Counted from the first letter of the stretch, positions 11,701-22,674 are shown. The stretch: DNA of 64,000 bases from Onchocerca lupi (GCA_028564675.1 JAOVVO010000186.1:1-64000), one strand, 5' to 3'. Numbers and translations are program-made. The notes: generated by a model from the letters alone, not told the origin.

Positions 11701-14700
11701 ATGTTCAACTGCTACGTTGCTTTTGAAAAATTATATATGATATTAAAAGATACTAACAGTCATCAATGTTCGTTTGTTCAAAATCTTAAATCTCCGAAAG
11801 TTTTTATTGCTTTGAAATTTAGACAAAACGTTGCAATGGAATATGCTTGTACCGAATGTAGATTGCATAGTGAAGGCCACGTCCACTTTGTAGAAAGTAA
11901 GCGTGCTCAGTAGATTCAGTCCGCTTGTTTCTGTTACCTGTGAAAGTATGAAAAAGTAAGTATATCTAAAGTAAGTATATCGCTTGTTCGAATGCAATGT
12001 TGCATAAAAATTTCAAATCAATTGGTGAAGGAATTGAAACGTTATGTAAAAATGAACGATACATGAAATAAGCGTGGTCAATAAATTTTATCCGCTTCCG
12101 AAAAGCGTGGTTAAAAAACTCAGCCGGTTCACTTATTTTCAATATCACAGGTTTGAGATGTAAAAAAAAAGAGTAGGTATTCCATATAAGAAAAATACGC
12201 ACCTATTCAAACGCAAGGTCATTTCAAAATTTGAACACAATTGGTAAGAGCTTTCGGAGATTTAAAGTTGCCAACATATATAAATAGAATGTAAATATTT
12301 AAATTCTATTTATATAGATTAATCAATAAATGGTAATAAAACCATCAGGAATAAATAATAATATGAAAATTTGATTAAACGAATACTATTTGAAATTGAA
12401 TTGTTATTATTTTCAATAATACTTAGGTATTACTTTGCCATTAATTGTTTTTATGAATTGAGTAAAATAATGAATATATAAGAATTCTATTCTATAATTT
12501 CCAGTCAGAAAAAAATATTTCATTTTTCAGGCGACCTGCATAGTTTTTTGGTCTCTACATGCAATGGAGCCAACATTAATTATGCCAGAATGGGCGGAAA
12601 AATTAATTCCATCGTTTATGAATCATATCACGCATACCGCATCATTACCGTTCATTCTAGTTGACACGCTTCTAACCTGTCATCGAGCACCTTCACGTAA
12701 GATCGGTAGCATCGTCATCGTAGCAGAGGTCATTTTCTACTATTCCGTGTAAGTTTTTTTTTTTTTCTGGAAGTTACTTATTAGAAGTTTTCAATTTTAG
12801 AGATTACTTTTGTCGCCGATCTTCTTTGATCGTGACAATGATTAAGAGTTCTTATTTCTTGCCGTATTGTTATCTGGGACTTTGCGGTATTTAAAACTTG
12901 GCTAATTAAATCTTTACAACAAAATTTGACTACAAGACATCGGATAAGACAATTAAAATATCATTCATATCAACAAACAATTTTAATGACGATATCATAA
13001 CTCAATGGAAGACATAAAGCTAATATAGTTCGATACATTCAACCAATCGACCTCATGTTAGCACATCCTTAGATTTCTCGCTCAAGACGCTCTTCTCATT
13101 TCGAGAGGGAAAATCCTGATAGAGTATTGATCTACAAGAATGCGCTTTTGCTAGTGTATGAGAGTGTGCTTTTATTGGCGCGTAATCTACACTATGACAT
13201 AGAACAGAGGTTGCAAAGCCATTTGGTCTAAGAACATAGAAGTAATTTCATATATCTAAGCAAGAATTACAATCATTTGACTTAATAAAAAAAATAAATC
13301 GCTTATTCTTTAATAGTCTTCGTGATTTCAGCGACAGCTTATTAGAAGTTTTTAATGTTAGGAATTACTTATTAAAAGTTTTTGATTTTAAAGATTATTT
13401 GTGGAATTATTTATCAAAAAGTTTTCAATTTTAGGAGATAACTTATTAGAAGCTTTCAATTTTGGAAGTTATTAGAAGCTTCCAATTTTAGGAATTAATT
13501 ATTGGGAACTTTCAATTTTGGGAGTTATTTATTAACTATTTTCATTTTTAGGAGTCACTTATTAAAAGTTTTCAGTTTTAAAAGCTACTTATTAGAAAGT
13601 TCTAGTTTTATAAGTTGCTTATTAAAAATTTTCACTTCTAGGAGTACTTATTTTAGAAATATTTATTAGAAGTTTTCAATTTTAGACTTTATATACTACA
13701 AATTTTTATTTTTTTCTTTACAAGAAGTTAAACTAAAAATTCCTTCCTTTACAAGAAAGATAAATTTTCTTCGTGAAATATAGTGTTTATTTTCGATTAA
13801 CTTTACGATGAAATGAAATTAACGCATGCCTTAAAAGCTTCATCATATAAATTAAGAAGTTATTACACAAAATTGAGTAATGAAAATTACGCATGTTAAT
13901 GATCCAATAACTAAATTAATATGATTATTTCAGGAAGTTATTCTATGATTATTTCCAATTTTCCAATCTTATCATTCTTTTGATAATAATGAAATTTGTA
14001 TGATAAATGATTTCGTTATTGATAAATGAATTTAAAAGAATTTTTTCGGTACAATAATTTAAATTATGCATTTTTCATTTCAGTGCGTCATTTTTTAAAT
14101 TTTTCAGCATGCTTGGAGTTCGTTATTTTAATGGCTATTGGATTTATCCATTTTTGGAATACTTATCAGCAATACACTTGATCATGATGTTCTTTATAGC
14201 ACTCGTCTTTACATGGCTTCTATACGTTGTTGGAGATACGATGAATATAATGCTTTGGGGTAAGCAGTTACTTTGTTTACATTTAATGAAATAAATTTAA
14301 TTGAAATTTGCTGTGATATTTTCTAATTAGATAATCTTAGACATACTATAAAATTATTATCTTTTAAAATATCCTTTTAAATTTTATCTTTTAAACTAAA
14401 ATATCTCTTAAATTTTTCTTTATTTTTTTTTATCAAAATTTCATGAATTATAAGAATAGGAAGAAATAAGTACGAATTTTTCATCCACCAAATATAATAT
14501 GCATTCTAAAATCATAATTGCTTACCTTGAGAATGTGTCACCAATCATGCAAACATTTGATTACTTTGTGATCAAGCATTTAGCAATGACTTTTTGGCTC
14601 AAATTCCTAAAATTTTTCTAAATTCTTAAATTCCTATATTCCTAATCCTTAAATTCCATTAAATTCTCGAGAATATTGTCTTCAACAATATTCTCTTTAT

Positions 14701-14961
14701 ACCGATGTGTAATGGTTACCGCAAAATTAATAACTCTGCTCTGTGATGTTGCCGAAATGTCAATATTTAGAGGAGAATAGTGGCCCATTATTATGACTAG
14801 ATGTTTCTTTGACAATTAAATAAAACTGCCAAATGACAAAATTTTGCAAATTATTAGCTAAATGATGAAATTTAAAAAATAATATTTTCAAATGCTAAAA
14901 ATATAAATTAGATTTTTCAGGTGGCGCAACACATTCAATACCATCAGAAAAAGGGAAATAA
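5738..14961 (+). CDS. AIG1/ADTRP (FAR-17a) family transmembrane threonine hydrolase
   Basis: Five exons: 5738-5878, 8543-8722, 12531-12748, 14108-14259, 14921-14961. All have GT/AG borders and consistent phases, giving 243 residues, the usual family length. Human AIG1 and ADTRP are multi-pass membrane hydrolases of fatty-acid esters of hydroxy fatty acids, using a threonine nucleophile and a histidine. Both are visible here: Thr43 in KLVMLTAINL and His142 in NHITHTASLPFIL. Other family marks are MPEWAEKLIPSFMNH (about 125-139) and YWIYPFLEYLSAIH (about 189-202). Hydrophobic segments recur through the protein, as expected for a multi-span topology. The tail is short and polar, ending GGATHSIPSEKGK. 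Intron 2 (3.8 kb) contains a Helitron remnant and intron 3 a minisatellite. A second in-frame acceptor exists for exon 4 (see 14071-14107). The neighbour downstream is convergent. Family assignment is firm; the substrate is inferred from vertebrate relatives. Confidence 0.95.
6425..6513. repeat. Truncated copy of the dispersed element seen at 12811-13336
   Basis: This stretch matches 13245-13336 along its length, with shared blocks including AAGAATTACAAATCATTTGA and GCGATTTCAGCGACA. Similarity stops in both copies right after GCGACA, which marks an element end. The left part of the element is missing here. It lies in intron 1 of the AIG1-family gene. Confidence 0.65.
6751..6892. repeat. Minisatellite, about 23-25-bp unit; satellite cluster near 7390-7475
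   Basis: About six diverged copies of a unit close to ATCTTTGGAGAATGGTATCTTTT. A separate run of about three copies of the same unit lies at roughly 7390-7475. Both are in intron 1 of the AIG1-family gene. Open frames across the array on the minus strand are produced by the repeat. Confidence 0.75.
8846..8879 (-). other. Helitron 3' terminal hairpin and CTAG end
   Basis: On the minus strand this reads GACCACACTCAGCGTGGCC, then TGGTATAG, then the element-terminal CTAG and host T at 8845. The stem has about seven pairs and two mismatches. Rolling-circle Helitrons use such a hairpin plus CTRR as the replication terminator. Confidence 0.75.
9119..11596 (-). pseudogene. Helitron Rep/helicase protein, frameshifted and internally deleted
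   Basis: The minus-strand reading starts with the typical arginine-rich N-terminus (MPRRRSNPGCR, ATG at 11596). Then come a zinc-ribbon-like region ending in LPEPLKFLFAGYTAESKHFL (about 11090-11010), the Rep-side blocks YFISDSNHEMNVRYGI (about 10780-10730), HADKTSAGEHVRRFNA (about 10605-10555) and RSEEYIHLRDAVVNDGN (about 10175-10125), a RHYGRSDL block (about 10010) and KRGLPHAHILSW (about 9825-9790). It then jumps near 9650-9675 straight into helicase C-terminal sequence: YPIEFLNLLDLSGIP, LTGLFKDEDVLIPRIALIP and INKAQDQSLQ with SYGQLYVA. Several frameshifts and stops break the reading. Most of the helicase ATPase core, including the Walker A region, is absent. The gene is dead and cannot supply transposase function. 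Confidence 0.95.
12181..12318. repeat. Second MITE-like or Helitron-end repeat, 138 bp
   Basis: The unit starts TCCATATAAG and ends TTTATATAGA, so the ends are imperfect inverted repeats. The interior AATACGCACCTATTCAAACG matches the interior of the 5-127 element. It may be an independent MITE lying beside the Helitron, or may itself provide the Helitron 5' end. Confidence 0.55.
12769..13700. repeat. Minisatellite with a unit of about 30 bp, split by an insertion
   Basis: The unit is close to GGAGTTACTTATTAGAAGTT followed by TTCAATTTTA. One copy lies at 12769-12806, directly after exon 3 of the AIG1-family gene. The rest of the array, about eleven diverged copies, runs from 13338 to about 13700. 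The gap between is filled by a different sequence (12811-13336). Confidence 0.8.
12811..13336. mobile_element. 526-bp non-autonomous element inserted in the minisatellite
   Basis: It begins TGTCGC and ends GCGACA, a 6-bp terminal inverted repeat. It interrupts the 30-bp array in mid-unit: the left side stops at GATTACTT and the right side resumes with CTTATTAG, consistent with a 3-bp CTT target duplication if one further base is allowed at each end. A truncated second copy at 6425-6513 stops at the same GCGACA. It has no coding capacity. The superfamily cannot be told from such short ends. Confidence 0.5.
14071..14107 (+). other. Two in-frame alternative acceptors for exon 4 of the AIG1-family gene
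   Basis: TTTTTCATTTCAG ends at 14083 and AAATTTTTCAG ends at 14107, exactly 24 bases apart. Both keep the frame, and the upstream choice would insert eight residues (ASFFKFFS) between the segment ending FYYSV and MLGVRYF. The downstream site matches the family length better and is used in the main model. Confidence 0.55.
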
Positions 14962-16829
14962 GAAAATTTTCAATTATCATTCAATCAGTCAATCAATTTT
15001 GACTTTGTTTTTCAATTTTTAATGATTTTGTAGTAGGAATCAATGTTCAATAATCATTCATTAATATCTGTTTGTCAAATAGTTCCTTACTTATCGTAGT
15101 TTTTCGTAGTTATTCTTATTAGCAGATTCTTAGATTTTCTTCTTTTTTCAATTTGTTCCCATATTTTTTAAATGAAAAAAAATTAAATAATAGCAAAATG
15201 AAATGAATGAATATTCCTTATATTTCAACAATTTTCCAATTTAATTTCTCATTTATATTTTCAAATTTATAGTAAAAAGCTTTATAGCTTATGCTGATAG
15301 CACTGATTTAATTTTTTTCTCATATTCAAAACAATGATAATAAATAAACAACAAAATAGCGTAATTATCATTTGTAAAGAAAAGAGAAAATTTTTTGATT
15401 GAATTCCTTTCTAAGTACTTCAAACATGAAAATTTTTTGATTAATAAACATTTTTTGAATAGATTATGCGAAATCCTAACAGAGCTTTTCTATTTATTTT
15501 GAAAAATAAAAAGGAGCAAAAATTAATTTTTTTTTCTTTAATTTTTTTGAGAATAATTCATTTACTTTTTACAAAAACACATATTTTTATTGCTTTTGTT
15601 CGGAATGATAATGAGATTTTTAGAAATGGGACTACGAGCTTTTAGCCTAATAATCCAATTTTAGCATTTTTTTTTTTCTAAATAAGGCATTTACAATGCT
15701 AAATATTTCGAAAAAATCATAAACTTAAAATTTGAAATGGTGAAAAATGTGAAAATTGTATTAATTCTCTTTGAAATTCTTTTTTTTTTCCTAAATTGAA
15801 ATCAAAAAAAGAAGAAAAAAAAAACAATTCGTTGAAACATACTGAAATAACGAATGCTTTATTTCTGGTGCATTTGAAGCATAATTAACAAATTCTTTAT
15901 TTTATTGTACTGTTTCTTTCCTAATTTTTAGAATTATTGATTTTTTTTTTTTTTTTTTGGAATTTTGAGATATTTTTTTTTACTGAACATTTTCATTATA
16001 CTTAGCCTTCTAGTCCAATATAAATATCGTACATAAAAATGATATATGTATCATAAGCGTCGTATCAAGCAAATAAATATTTAAACATTTATTTTTATAT
16101 TGTCTTTTTTTTTTTTGAAATTCGTTAAAATATTCAAATCATGAAATTCTATCATGAAGAAAATGACAAAAAAAGAAACAAATCATTATCTAAAATCCGA
16201 TTTTGAAGTAAACTTTTTTTTTTTGTAAATGAAATGGGTGATTAAAATCCTTTGGAACCAAGATTAATCATTGTGCTCTTAATTATTTGTGATGTTAAAT
16301 TTAATTGGATAGTTCCAAAACATTCCGGAAGATGATCCATAATACCGGTTCTTAGCTTATCCATTTACTGATCAAACTTGTGCTTATCAGTCGGCATGAT
16401 ATAATATCTTTTTATAAATTTTGATGCATTACAGGTTAAGCGTTTTTACTATTATTCGGTTTTATTTAATTGGTATCTTACAATATTTCGCATTTGATTA
16501 CATCAATTGAATTTGTTACGAACGTAAAATTTGAATATATTTTAATTTAATTAATGATATATTTTTAAGAATCCAAACTAATATTTCCATTATAGCTTTA
16601 TTTTATTTAATTGTTATTTTACTAAAATTCATTTCAATTATTTGCACCAAATTCAATGCAGACATAAAATCTGAATATATTTTAATTTATTGATTAATTA
16701 TGTATTTTTAATAATCCCAGACTATATTCATCAGTGTAGCACAAATAAAATTGCCTTCTGAATCTATCTTTAGTTAATTTCATTGCTTATTATGATATTT
16801 CACGTACGTACGTAAGTGTATACTAATAT
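14962..16829. other. Convergent intergenic region
   Basis: Low-complexity AT-rich DNA between the 3' ends of the AIG1-family and phosphatase genes. AATAAA hexamers near 15341 and 15442 could serve the plus-strand gene. It includes a tandem duplication with a period of about 140 bp (16441-16735). No gene seen. Confidence 0.6.
16441..16735. repeat. Tandem duplication, about 140-bp period
   Basis: The two copies share the marker GAATATATTTTAATTTA at 16533 and 16673, with alignable flanks such as TTTTATTTAATTG before it and AATCC or AATCCC after it. Confidence 0.65.
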
Positions 16830-19800
16830 TCAAATTTTATCGTCATCTAATTCATCTTCAACATCTGCCGTTGGTACAAGTTTCTCTTTTCGTTGCTGCT
16901 CATATTCACTTGGCTTAAGTTGTACAAATGATAATTCGAGATGACTATCCACCTGAAATCAATAAATAATACTTTTTCACTTTTTTTTTTCAAATATTTC
17001 TGATATTTTTAGGTAACTTTTGATAATTAATATTTACGTTTGTTACATCTCTTAACGTCATTTTCCCTGTCAAAATTCTCCTTTTTTTTTTTCGTGAACT
17101 ATATTTCAAACTTATAAACCATATTTCACGTCACATTTATTCGCCATGAATTTACCTTAAATTCATCTGATACTTCAAAATTTCTTCACCAGTACTTATT
17201 AAAAAAATATCTAACATTTATAGAAAAATAATAAATCAAAATATTAACTATACTTGAATTAAACAATAAATCGATCATAAATTAAAAATTTTCAATTTTT
17301 AAAAATTTTTATTTCATGCAAATATTGAATTGCCATACGGAAAAATGTTCAAATATTTTTGGATGATAATAATTTTAATCAACTAACAATTACAACAGCA
17401 GCAAAATTACAAAGATCTTCGTGATAACGTGCTGCTGAGAAGACAGTGATAAGTTTACGATTTGCAAAAAATGCATATCCAAATTCGACAACCTATAAAG
17501 CAATATTAAGTAATCGATTATAATACGATAGAAAATCCAAAATAATCTAAAAATTTCTATTGCAACGATTGATAATTATTTATTAGTACTAAATTAATAC
17601 CTTAAAATTCTTGAAATGAAAATTATGAATCGATATTTTAAAATTTTATCTATGTCGAGAAAAAAAAAATCAAAGTATCTCGTTTTGAATTAGAAGAAGT
17701 TCATCACAATTCTTAATTAAATCAAGGAAAAATAATTAGTTGGAAGATACTGTAAGTCATTTATTCCAATTTCAAGACAAGCAAATAAAAGCCAATTTTG
17801 GCCGTACCTCTGTTATCAAAAAGAAATATATTGTATTGAAAAGACTTACTACTAATTAAAAAGATGAAAAAAATCATAAAAAAAAATAAAAAATACAAAG
17901 TTTTTAAAAGAAAAAATATTGAACAAAATTAAATACCTATTAAATTAATGCTTAAATAAATTTCTAGGCCTAATAAATTAATTAATTTGTCAGATATGCA
18001 ATCAAACATGCAAAGATCACTGATAATTAAATAATATTAATTAAAAATACATTAGCCAAAAAGCGCTTGGATATAAAATGATATTATAACTCTATAATCT
18101 TTCCGATCCAGAAATTTGAGTAATAATTTTTAATTTACAAAATTATGCAATTTATGGTGATCTGAACGATTAATTTATGTATTACCTGATGCGCTCGAAT
18201 AACCATATCGATTCCAAGTTGTTTGATCTTATCATGTACAGCATTTTCACCAAAAACCCAAGAAACACCACGTATTTGATTGCGTTGAAAACCATTTGCG
18301 CCTGTTTCCGGATCTGCCCATAACAAATCTTGGGCTAAACCTTTTACCATTCTTAGTGGCCTGGAAAAAAAGATAATGCCAAAATATTCAAATTTACCAA
18401 ACGGATCATTTTGTATATCTCGGATTATTGTGAAATAGCATTGGCAAATTCCCCGGTTATTTCTGTAATTGTAATTGTTGGAAAAAGAAAAATTAAAAAA
18501 TCTTAATAAAATATAATTAATATGTGAATCATATTTTAAAACCGTTCACAGCACTACTGGCTAAAAATCGAAATATTTCGAAAGATTTTTACTGATTCAT
18601 TAAAATTTTCAAGCATTTTTATATTTTAGTAAAATTCTATGAAAAATTTATAAGTTATGATAAATTTTTGGATGATAAACCTTCTGATATTTTTGATATC
18701 ATTTAAAGAATTTAATTCTGGTGATAATCCACCGTGCATGCATAATATTTTCCCTGCAACAATTGCTGCCAATGGCATTTCAGCAAAAACTTCATTGAAA
18801 TGATTGTATAAATTTTGAGCATCAGCCTGGATACGATAACGAGTTCTGATTTCTGCCGCGAAACCATATGTCCTGATTTTTTAAATTAATTAATTAATTC
18901 AATTATTTAATTAGCATTTATCAGCGAGATATTTCCTCATGTATTTTTTATTGCATAAGGGATTAACTTATAGCTGTTAGATTTGTATGAGAAAAATTAT
19001 AGTTTGCTATTGTAAATATCTCATAATCCTTTTTAAAATTCTTATTATATTGGTTTTAATAAATTAAGCATTTTAATTTGCTAATTTGCTTCTGATTATT
19101 ATTAATATTCTTGACCAAAACTAGTATTTTAATTTTTTTATATTTTATGTTTCCAACTTCTATTATAGTAGTTTTAAAAAATTAAGCATTTTAATTTGCT
19201 AATTTGCTCCTCATTATTACTAATATTCTTTTTATGTCAATTTTGGTATTTTGAATTTCTTAATAAAACAAGAAAAAAAAGAAGAAGTTTTTTGAAACAA
19301 AATGAGTAAAGATAAAGATAAGATAATCTAACAAAATAAATTTTCGTTCATAAATTTCGAATTTTCATTAAAAGGTTTTTTTTTTCATTTATAAAACAAA
19401 CTTATTAATATGAAATAATTCGTGATTGCCACGTAAGAGAAAAACTGATTTTGGAAATTGTATTTTGCATGCCAAAAGAAGTACTATTACTTCTAATGGA
19501 TGCCTACCACGATCAACATAATCGCCCAGAAATAAGTATCGTACTTTGAATGGTAAACCACATGACTAAATTAATTAAAAAATGTTTGAAACTTTTCATT
19601 TACAAAATCACTTTTGAAAAAGATTTGAATTTCATTTTTTTGTAAAATCGAATTTTAAAAACAATTTTGAATGTCATTTAAAAAATCAATTTTAAAATAA
19701 ATTTGAATTTCATTTATGAACATAATATCATGAATATGCCCCATATTGCATTTTCCAGCTTTAATTTTATTATTCCTTCTCTTCATTCAAGCTTTAATTA

Positions 19801-21709
19801 GAGTGCTCGAAAATTCGAAAAAAAATATTCCAATATGTGTTTATAAAAAGTTTAAACAAGCGAAAAAGATATTTAATTGCATAGTAATCAATAATAATTA
19901 TGGATTACATGTTATTTAATAATTTAATTAAACGGATGAGTTGTAATGCAAGACCGATATTATGGTTTTTTTTTTTTCCCGAAATATAGAGAGCATATTC
20001 ATAATTTTTTATTTATATATGAAATTCAAATTTATTGTAATATTGATTCTTAAATAAGATTCAAATTTGTTTCAAAATTGATTTCTAAATTGTTAGTTTA
20101 TGAAAATTCTTAGAAAGTGAAAACCATGAATATCTCAATGACTAAAATAACAATGATGTGTCTATTTCTATAATACACAAGATAAAATGATAAAAGAAAA
20201 AAAAGTAAAAAGGTAAAAAGACAAATTCTAGACCAGTTCTTGAATTTTTCTAATAGTATATAGAATTGAATTCATATAGCATATAATTGTTATGTAAATA
20301 ATTGATTCATATCCAGAATTCTTTTAGGAAAAATTAAAGTGATAAATCATTCATCTTGAAGATTTTCAATTAGTTGCATTCCTCAAAAATAAACAGCGGA
20401 AAAAAATTACTGTAAGATTATGCAAAATGAACTTACGGCAAAAATACGCATCAAATCACCGTACTGTCCGTGAATGTCGCCGCAAATGTTCACGGGACAT
20501 GGTACTTCAATTAAGGTTGGAACTTTTTGAAATGATGCTTTTGCCATTGCTAATAATTGATGTAAATCTGGCAATTCATATTCCATTCGTGTTGAACCAG
20601 CTAATAGATGTTTCTTGATTAATTCTCGTAGAATCAACTGAATTAAATTTTTAAATAAAAATATACAACGAGAGACAAAGAGAGGAATGCCATTATTAAT
20701 GGATTTAATAAAATTTCTTAACAATCAATTATCGAGAATTTATGAAAGGAATTTTTTTTGCTTTCATTTTTTGTCGAAATTATTCCAGAAAAAGATAGAT
20801 TGTAAAATTAAATGAAATAATTTTGTACCTTTTTTTCGCCAGGCATTTCTTTTGCTATCGTTATTTTACCAATTTGCTTCTTTCCAATGCCTCTCTGAAA
20901 AATCATGTATATTATTTTTTGATTAATTTTCATAAAATGCGTATCATTTTCTTAAAAGAAGATTACGCGATTTTAAAATTCTAAAATTTACAGTACAGTA
21001 ATCATTATGTGACAGTCTTCCGAAGACTATTAATTTTTTTTTGAGATTGATAATCGACTGATAATTAAATCGATGAAATTACATACAACTATGAAAAATA
21101 CATAGGAAGATGCAGCGATTTTTACTGTACTTAAATCATTGTAACCATCAAAAAAAGTTTGAAAGTTTCAAAAAAAAAATCTGCTTTAAAAATTAATGAA
21201 CAACAAAAAAATAACAAATTTTTAATAACGAAAAAAAAAATTTTCTCGAAAGAGCTGTAAATAAAAGAAAAGATAAAAAGAAATGAAAATGTTCAATTTC
21301 TATATGATGCAAATTCATATTCGGCAAACTATAAACTTGGCTAACTTATATCAAATTCATACTTGGCTTATTTATATAAATTTAAATTCCACTAGTCTCT
21401 TTAAATTCACATTTGGCCAATCTATATTAAGTTCATACTTGGCTAATTCATGTCAAATTAATACTTGGCTAAGTTATATTAAATCCATTCACACTTGACC
21501 AACTTATAGACATTTTCTTAGCTTTAGCTGACTAATTCGGTGCTCCTTTTCTTCTCAGCAGCAATATTGCTATCTATCTGATCATTAAGATTATTTATTC
21601 ATGATAAACATATCTTCTGCAAACATTTACAACTAACTCTTGTTTTCTCCTCTTCAGTTTTCTGAGTTACTTCATTTTCATCCGATAAACTATCCAAAAA
21701 ACGCTTCAT
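16830..21709 (-). CDS. PP1-like serine/threonine protein phosphatase catalytic protein, divergent nematode paralogue
   Basis: Eight minus-strand exons: 21709-21638, 20894-20829, 20637-20437, 19565-19402, 18872-18681, 18360-18186, 17492-17388, 16952-16830. All borders and phases fit; 365 residues. PPP-family metal and catalytic motifs are intact: GDIHG (99-103), GDYVDRG (127-133), GNHE (159-162), MHGGLSP (His214), IRGVSW (Arg262) and RAHQ (His289). Strong PP1-type stretches are LPLAAIV-like PLAAIVAGKIL and VVEFGYAFFANRKLITVFSA. The loop that in PP1 reads SAPNYCGEFDNAG is here SAARYHEDLCNFA. The tyrosine (313) stays, but the following Cys-Gly-Glu-Phe-Asp is replaced. The N-terminus (1-46) is lysine- and glutamate-rich and the C-terminus is acidic (ADVEDELDDDK). 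Nematodes carry many such PP1-like genes, often expressed in the male germ line; that role here is only an inference. Active-site residues suggest a working enzyme. Confidence 0.95.
19043..19265. repeat. Tandem duplication, about 118-bp period, in a phosphatase intron
   Basis: Both copies contain AATTAAGCATTTTAATTTGC followed by TAATTTGCT, starting at 19062 and 19180. The copies diverge in between. It lies between coding exons 4 and 5. Confidence 0.65.
21310..21510. repeat. Minisatellite, about 26-27-bp unit, in phosphatase intron 1
   Basis: Six or more diverged copies of a unit close to AAATTCATACTTGGCTAACT followed by TATAT. Well-aligned copies start near 21402, 21428, 21455 and 21481. The open frame on the plus strand (21283-21498) is a by-product of the repeat. 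Confidence 0.75.
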
Positions 21710-21751
21710 GAAAATCGTTCCTTAAATTTGTAAATTTTTGTTTTTCTTTTC

Positions 21752-21763
21752 CTAAAAAAATTT
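21752..21763 (-). promoter_or_regulatory. Candidate trans-splice acceptor upstream of the phosphatase start
   Basis: On the minus strand AAATTTTTTTAG ends at 21752, 42 bases before the ATG at 21709, with no in-frame ATG between. This fits a nematode spliced-leader site but could also be an ordinary acceptor of a 5' non-coding exon. Confidence 0.4.
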
Positions 21764-21860
21764 AATGGGAAAATGAAATAATTAGTTAAACTGATTAGTT
21801 TTTTTTTTTCTCTTTCCTCTGATTTCAGCTAATTCCCTGACAGAAATGCGATAGTGGAAC

Positions 21861-22014
21861 ATCCAGCTTACGATTTACAAGTGCACCAGTGAAAAGGTAA
21901 AACATTTAGTTTGCGATTTCACAAATCGCACAGTGAAAGGGTCGACCGAAAATTCAGCTTATGATTTCGCAAGTTGCGCAATGAAAAAACGCAACAGCCA
22001 ACTTATGACTCTGC
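21861..22014. repeat. Minisatellite, about 44-48-bp unit, 3.5 copies
   Basis: Copies start at 21861, 21904, 21952 and 21996. The shared core is CAGCTTATGATTTCGCAAGT followed by GC, then CAGTGAAAA. GC content is clearly above the flanks. It lies just upstream of the phosphatase gene, so it may fall in its promoter region. Confidence 0.7.
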
Positions 22015-22636
22015 ATTAAACTCTTCAGAGAAGCATGCTAAATCCAATTCTTAGATTTTTTTTATTTTATGACCATAACTCAATTTCCATGAAATATCTT
22101 TGAATGAAGCAAATTCATTACGCAATGATTCCGCTTGTGTCTCTCAAAATGGTAAGAAATAAATTTCTTACATCTTACACACCATTTATATCCCTTTCAG
22201 GCTAATAAATCTTAAAAATTTGCAAATTCAGAAGCACTAGGCGAATGTAAATTTGCATAAAAATTAATTTTAATTTGAAAAAGTTCCAACATTCTCAACA
22301 TTTCGAATTTATTGGATTTGGTTCAGATTAAAAATTCGTTTTTCCAACTTTTCGCTTCCATTTACATTGCAAGAAAGCTAATAGGCCGAAATGAAAATAA
22401 TTGCGATCTGGCCAGTCTGCGTTACTTTTCGCTTAATTTATGCTCATTTCAATTGGTCCGGAATTATGGATAGACTTACAGTTATAATTCAGAAGTGAAG
22501 TGTAGGTTATTATAAGTTGACAATCATAAATTTTGAAAGTAATCATCGAAACTGATCCTTTTGTGGTTGAATAATTAATCAGCCATATATAAATATCTCA
22601 TTGGCCAGTTCGATAGTCTCAAAATGTCATCTTTTC

Positions 22637-22674
<38 letters not shown>

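Larger units (their letters stand above)
8846..12318 (-). mobile_element. Helitron remnant nested in intron 2 of the AIG1-family gene
   Basis: On the minus strand the element ends with CTAG (8849-8846), followed by host T. A short imperfect hairpin (GACCACACT paired with AGCGTGGCC, 8861-8879) lies 11 bases upstream of the CTAG; this is the standard Helitron 3' end. Reading the same way, a candidate 5' end TCTATATAAATAG starts at 12318 and is preceded by A, so the element would sit in the A/T dinucleotide Helitrons target. Between them lies a broken Rep/helicase gene (9119-11596, minus). The 3' end is well supported. The 5' end is less certain, because several related repeat pieces of both orientations lie between 11740 and 12318. 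Confidence 0.85.

Noticed and set aside
22642..22673. 32-base poly(A) as evidence of a retrotransposed copy
   Set aside because: No gene-like or LINE/SINE-like sequence and no flanking direct repeat upstream; similar homopolymers are common throughout the window.
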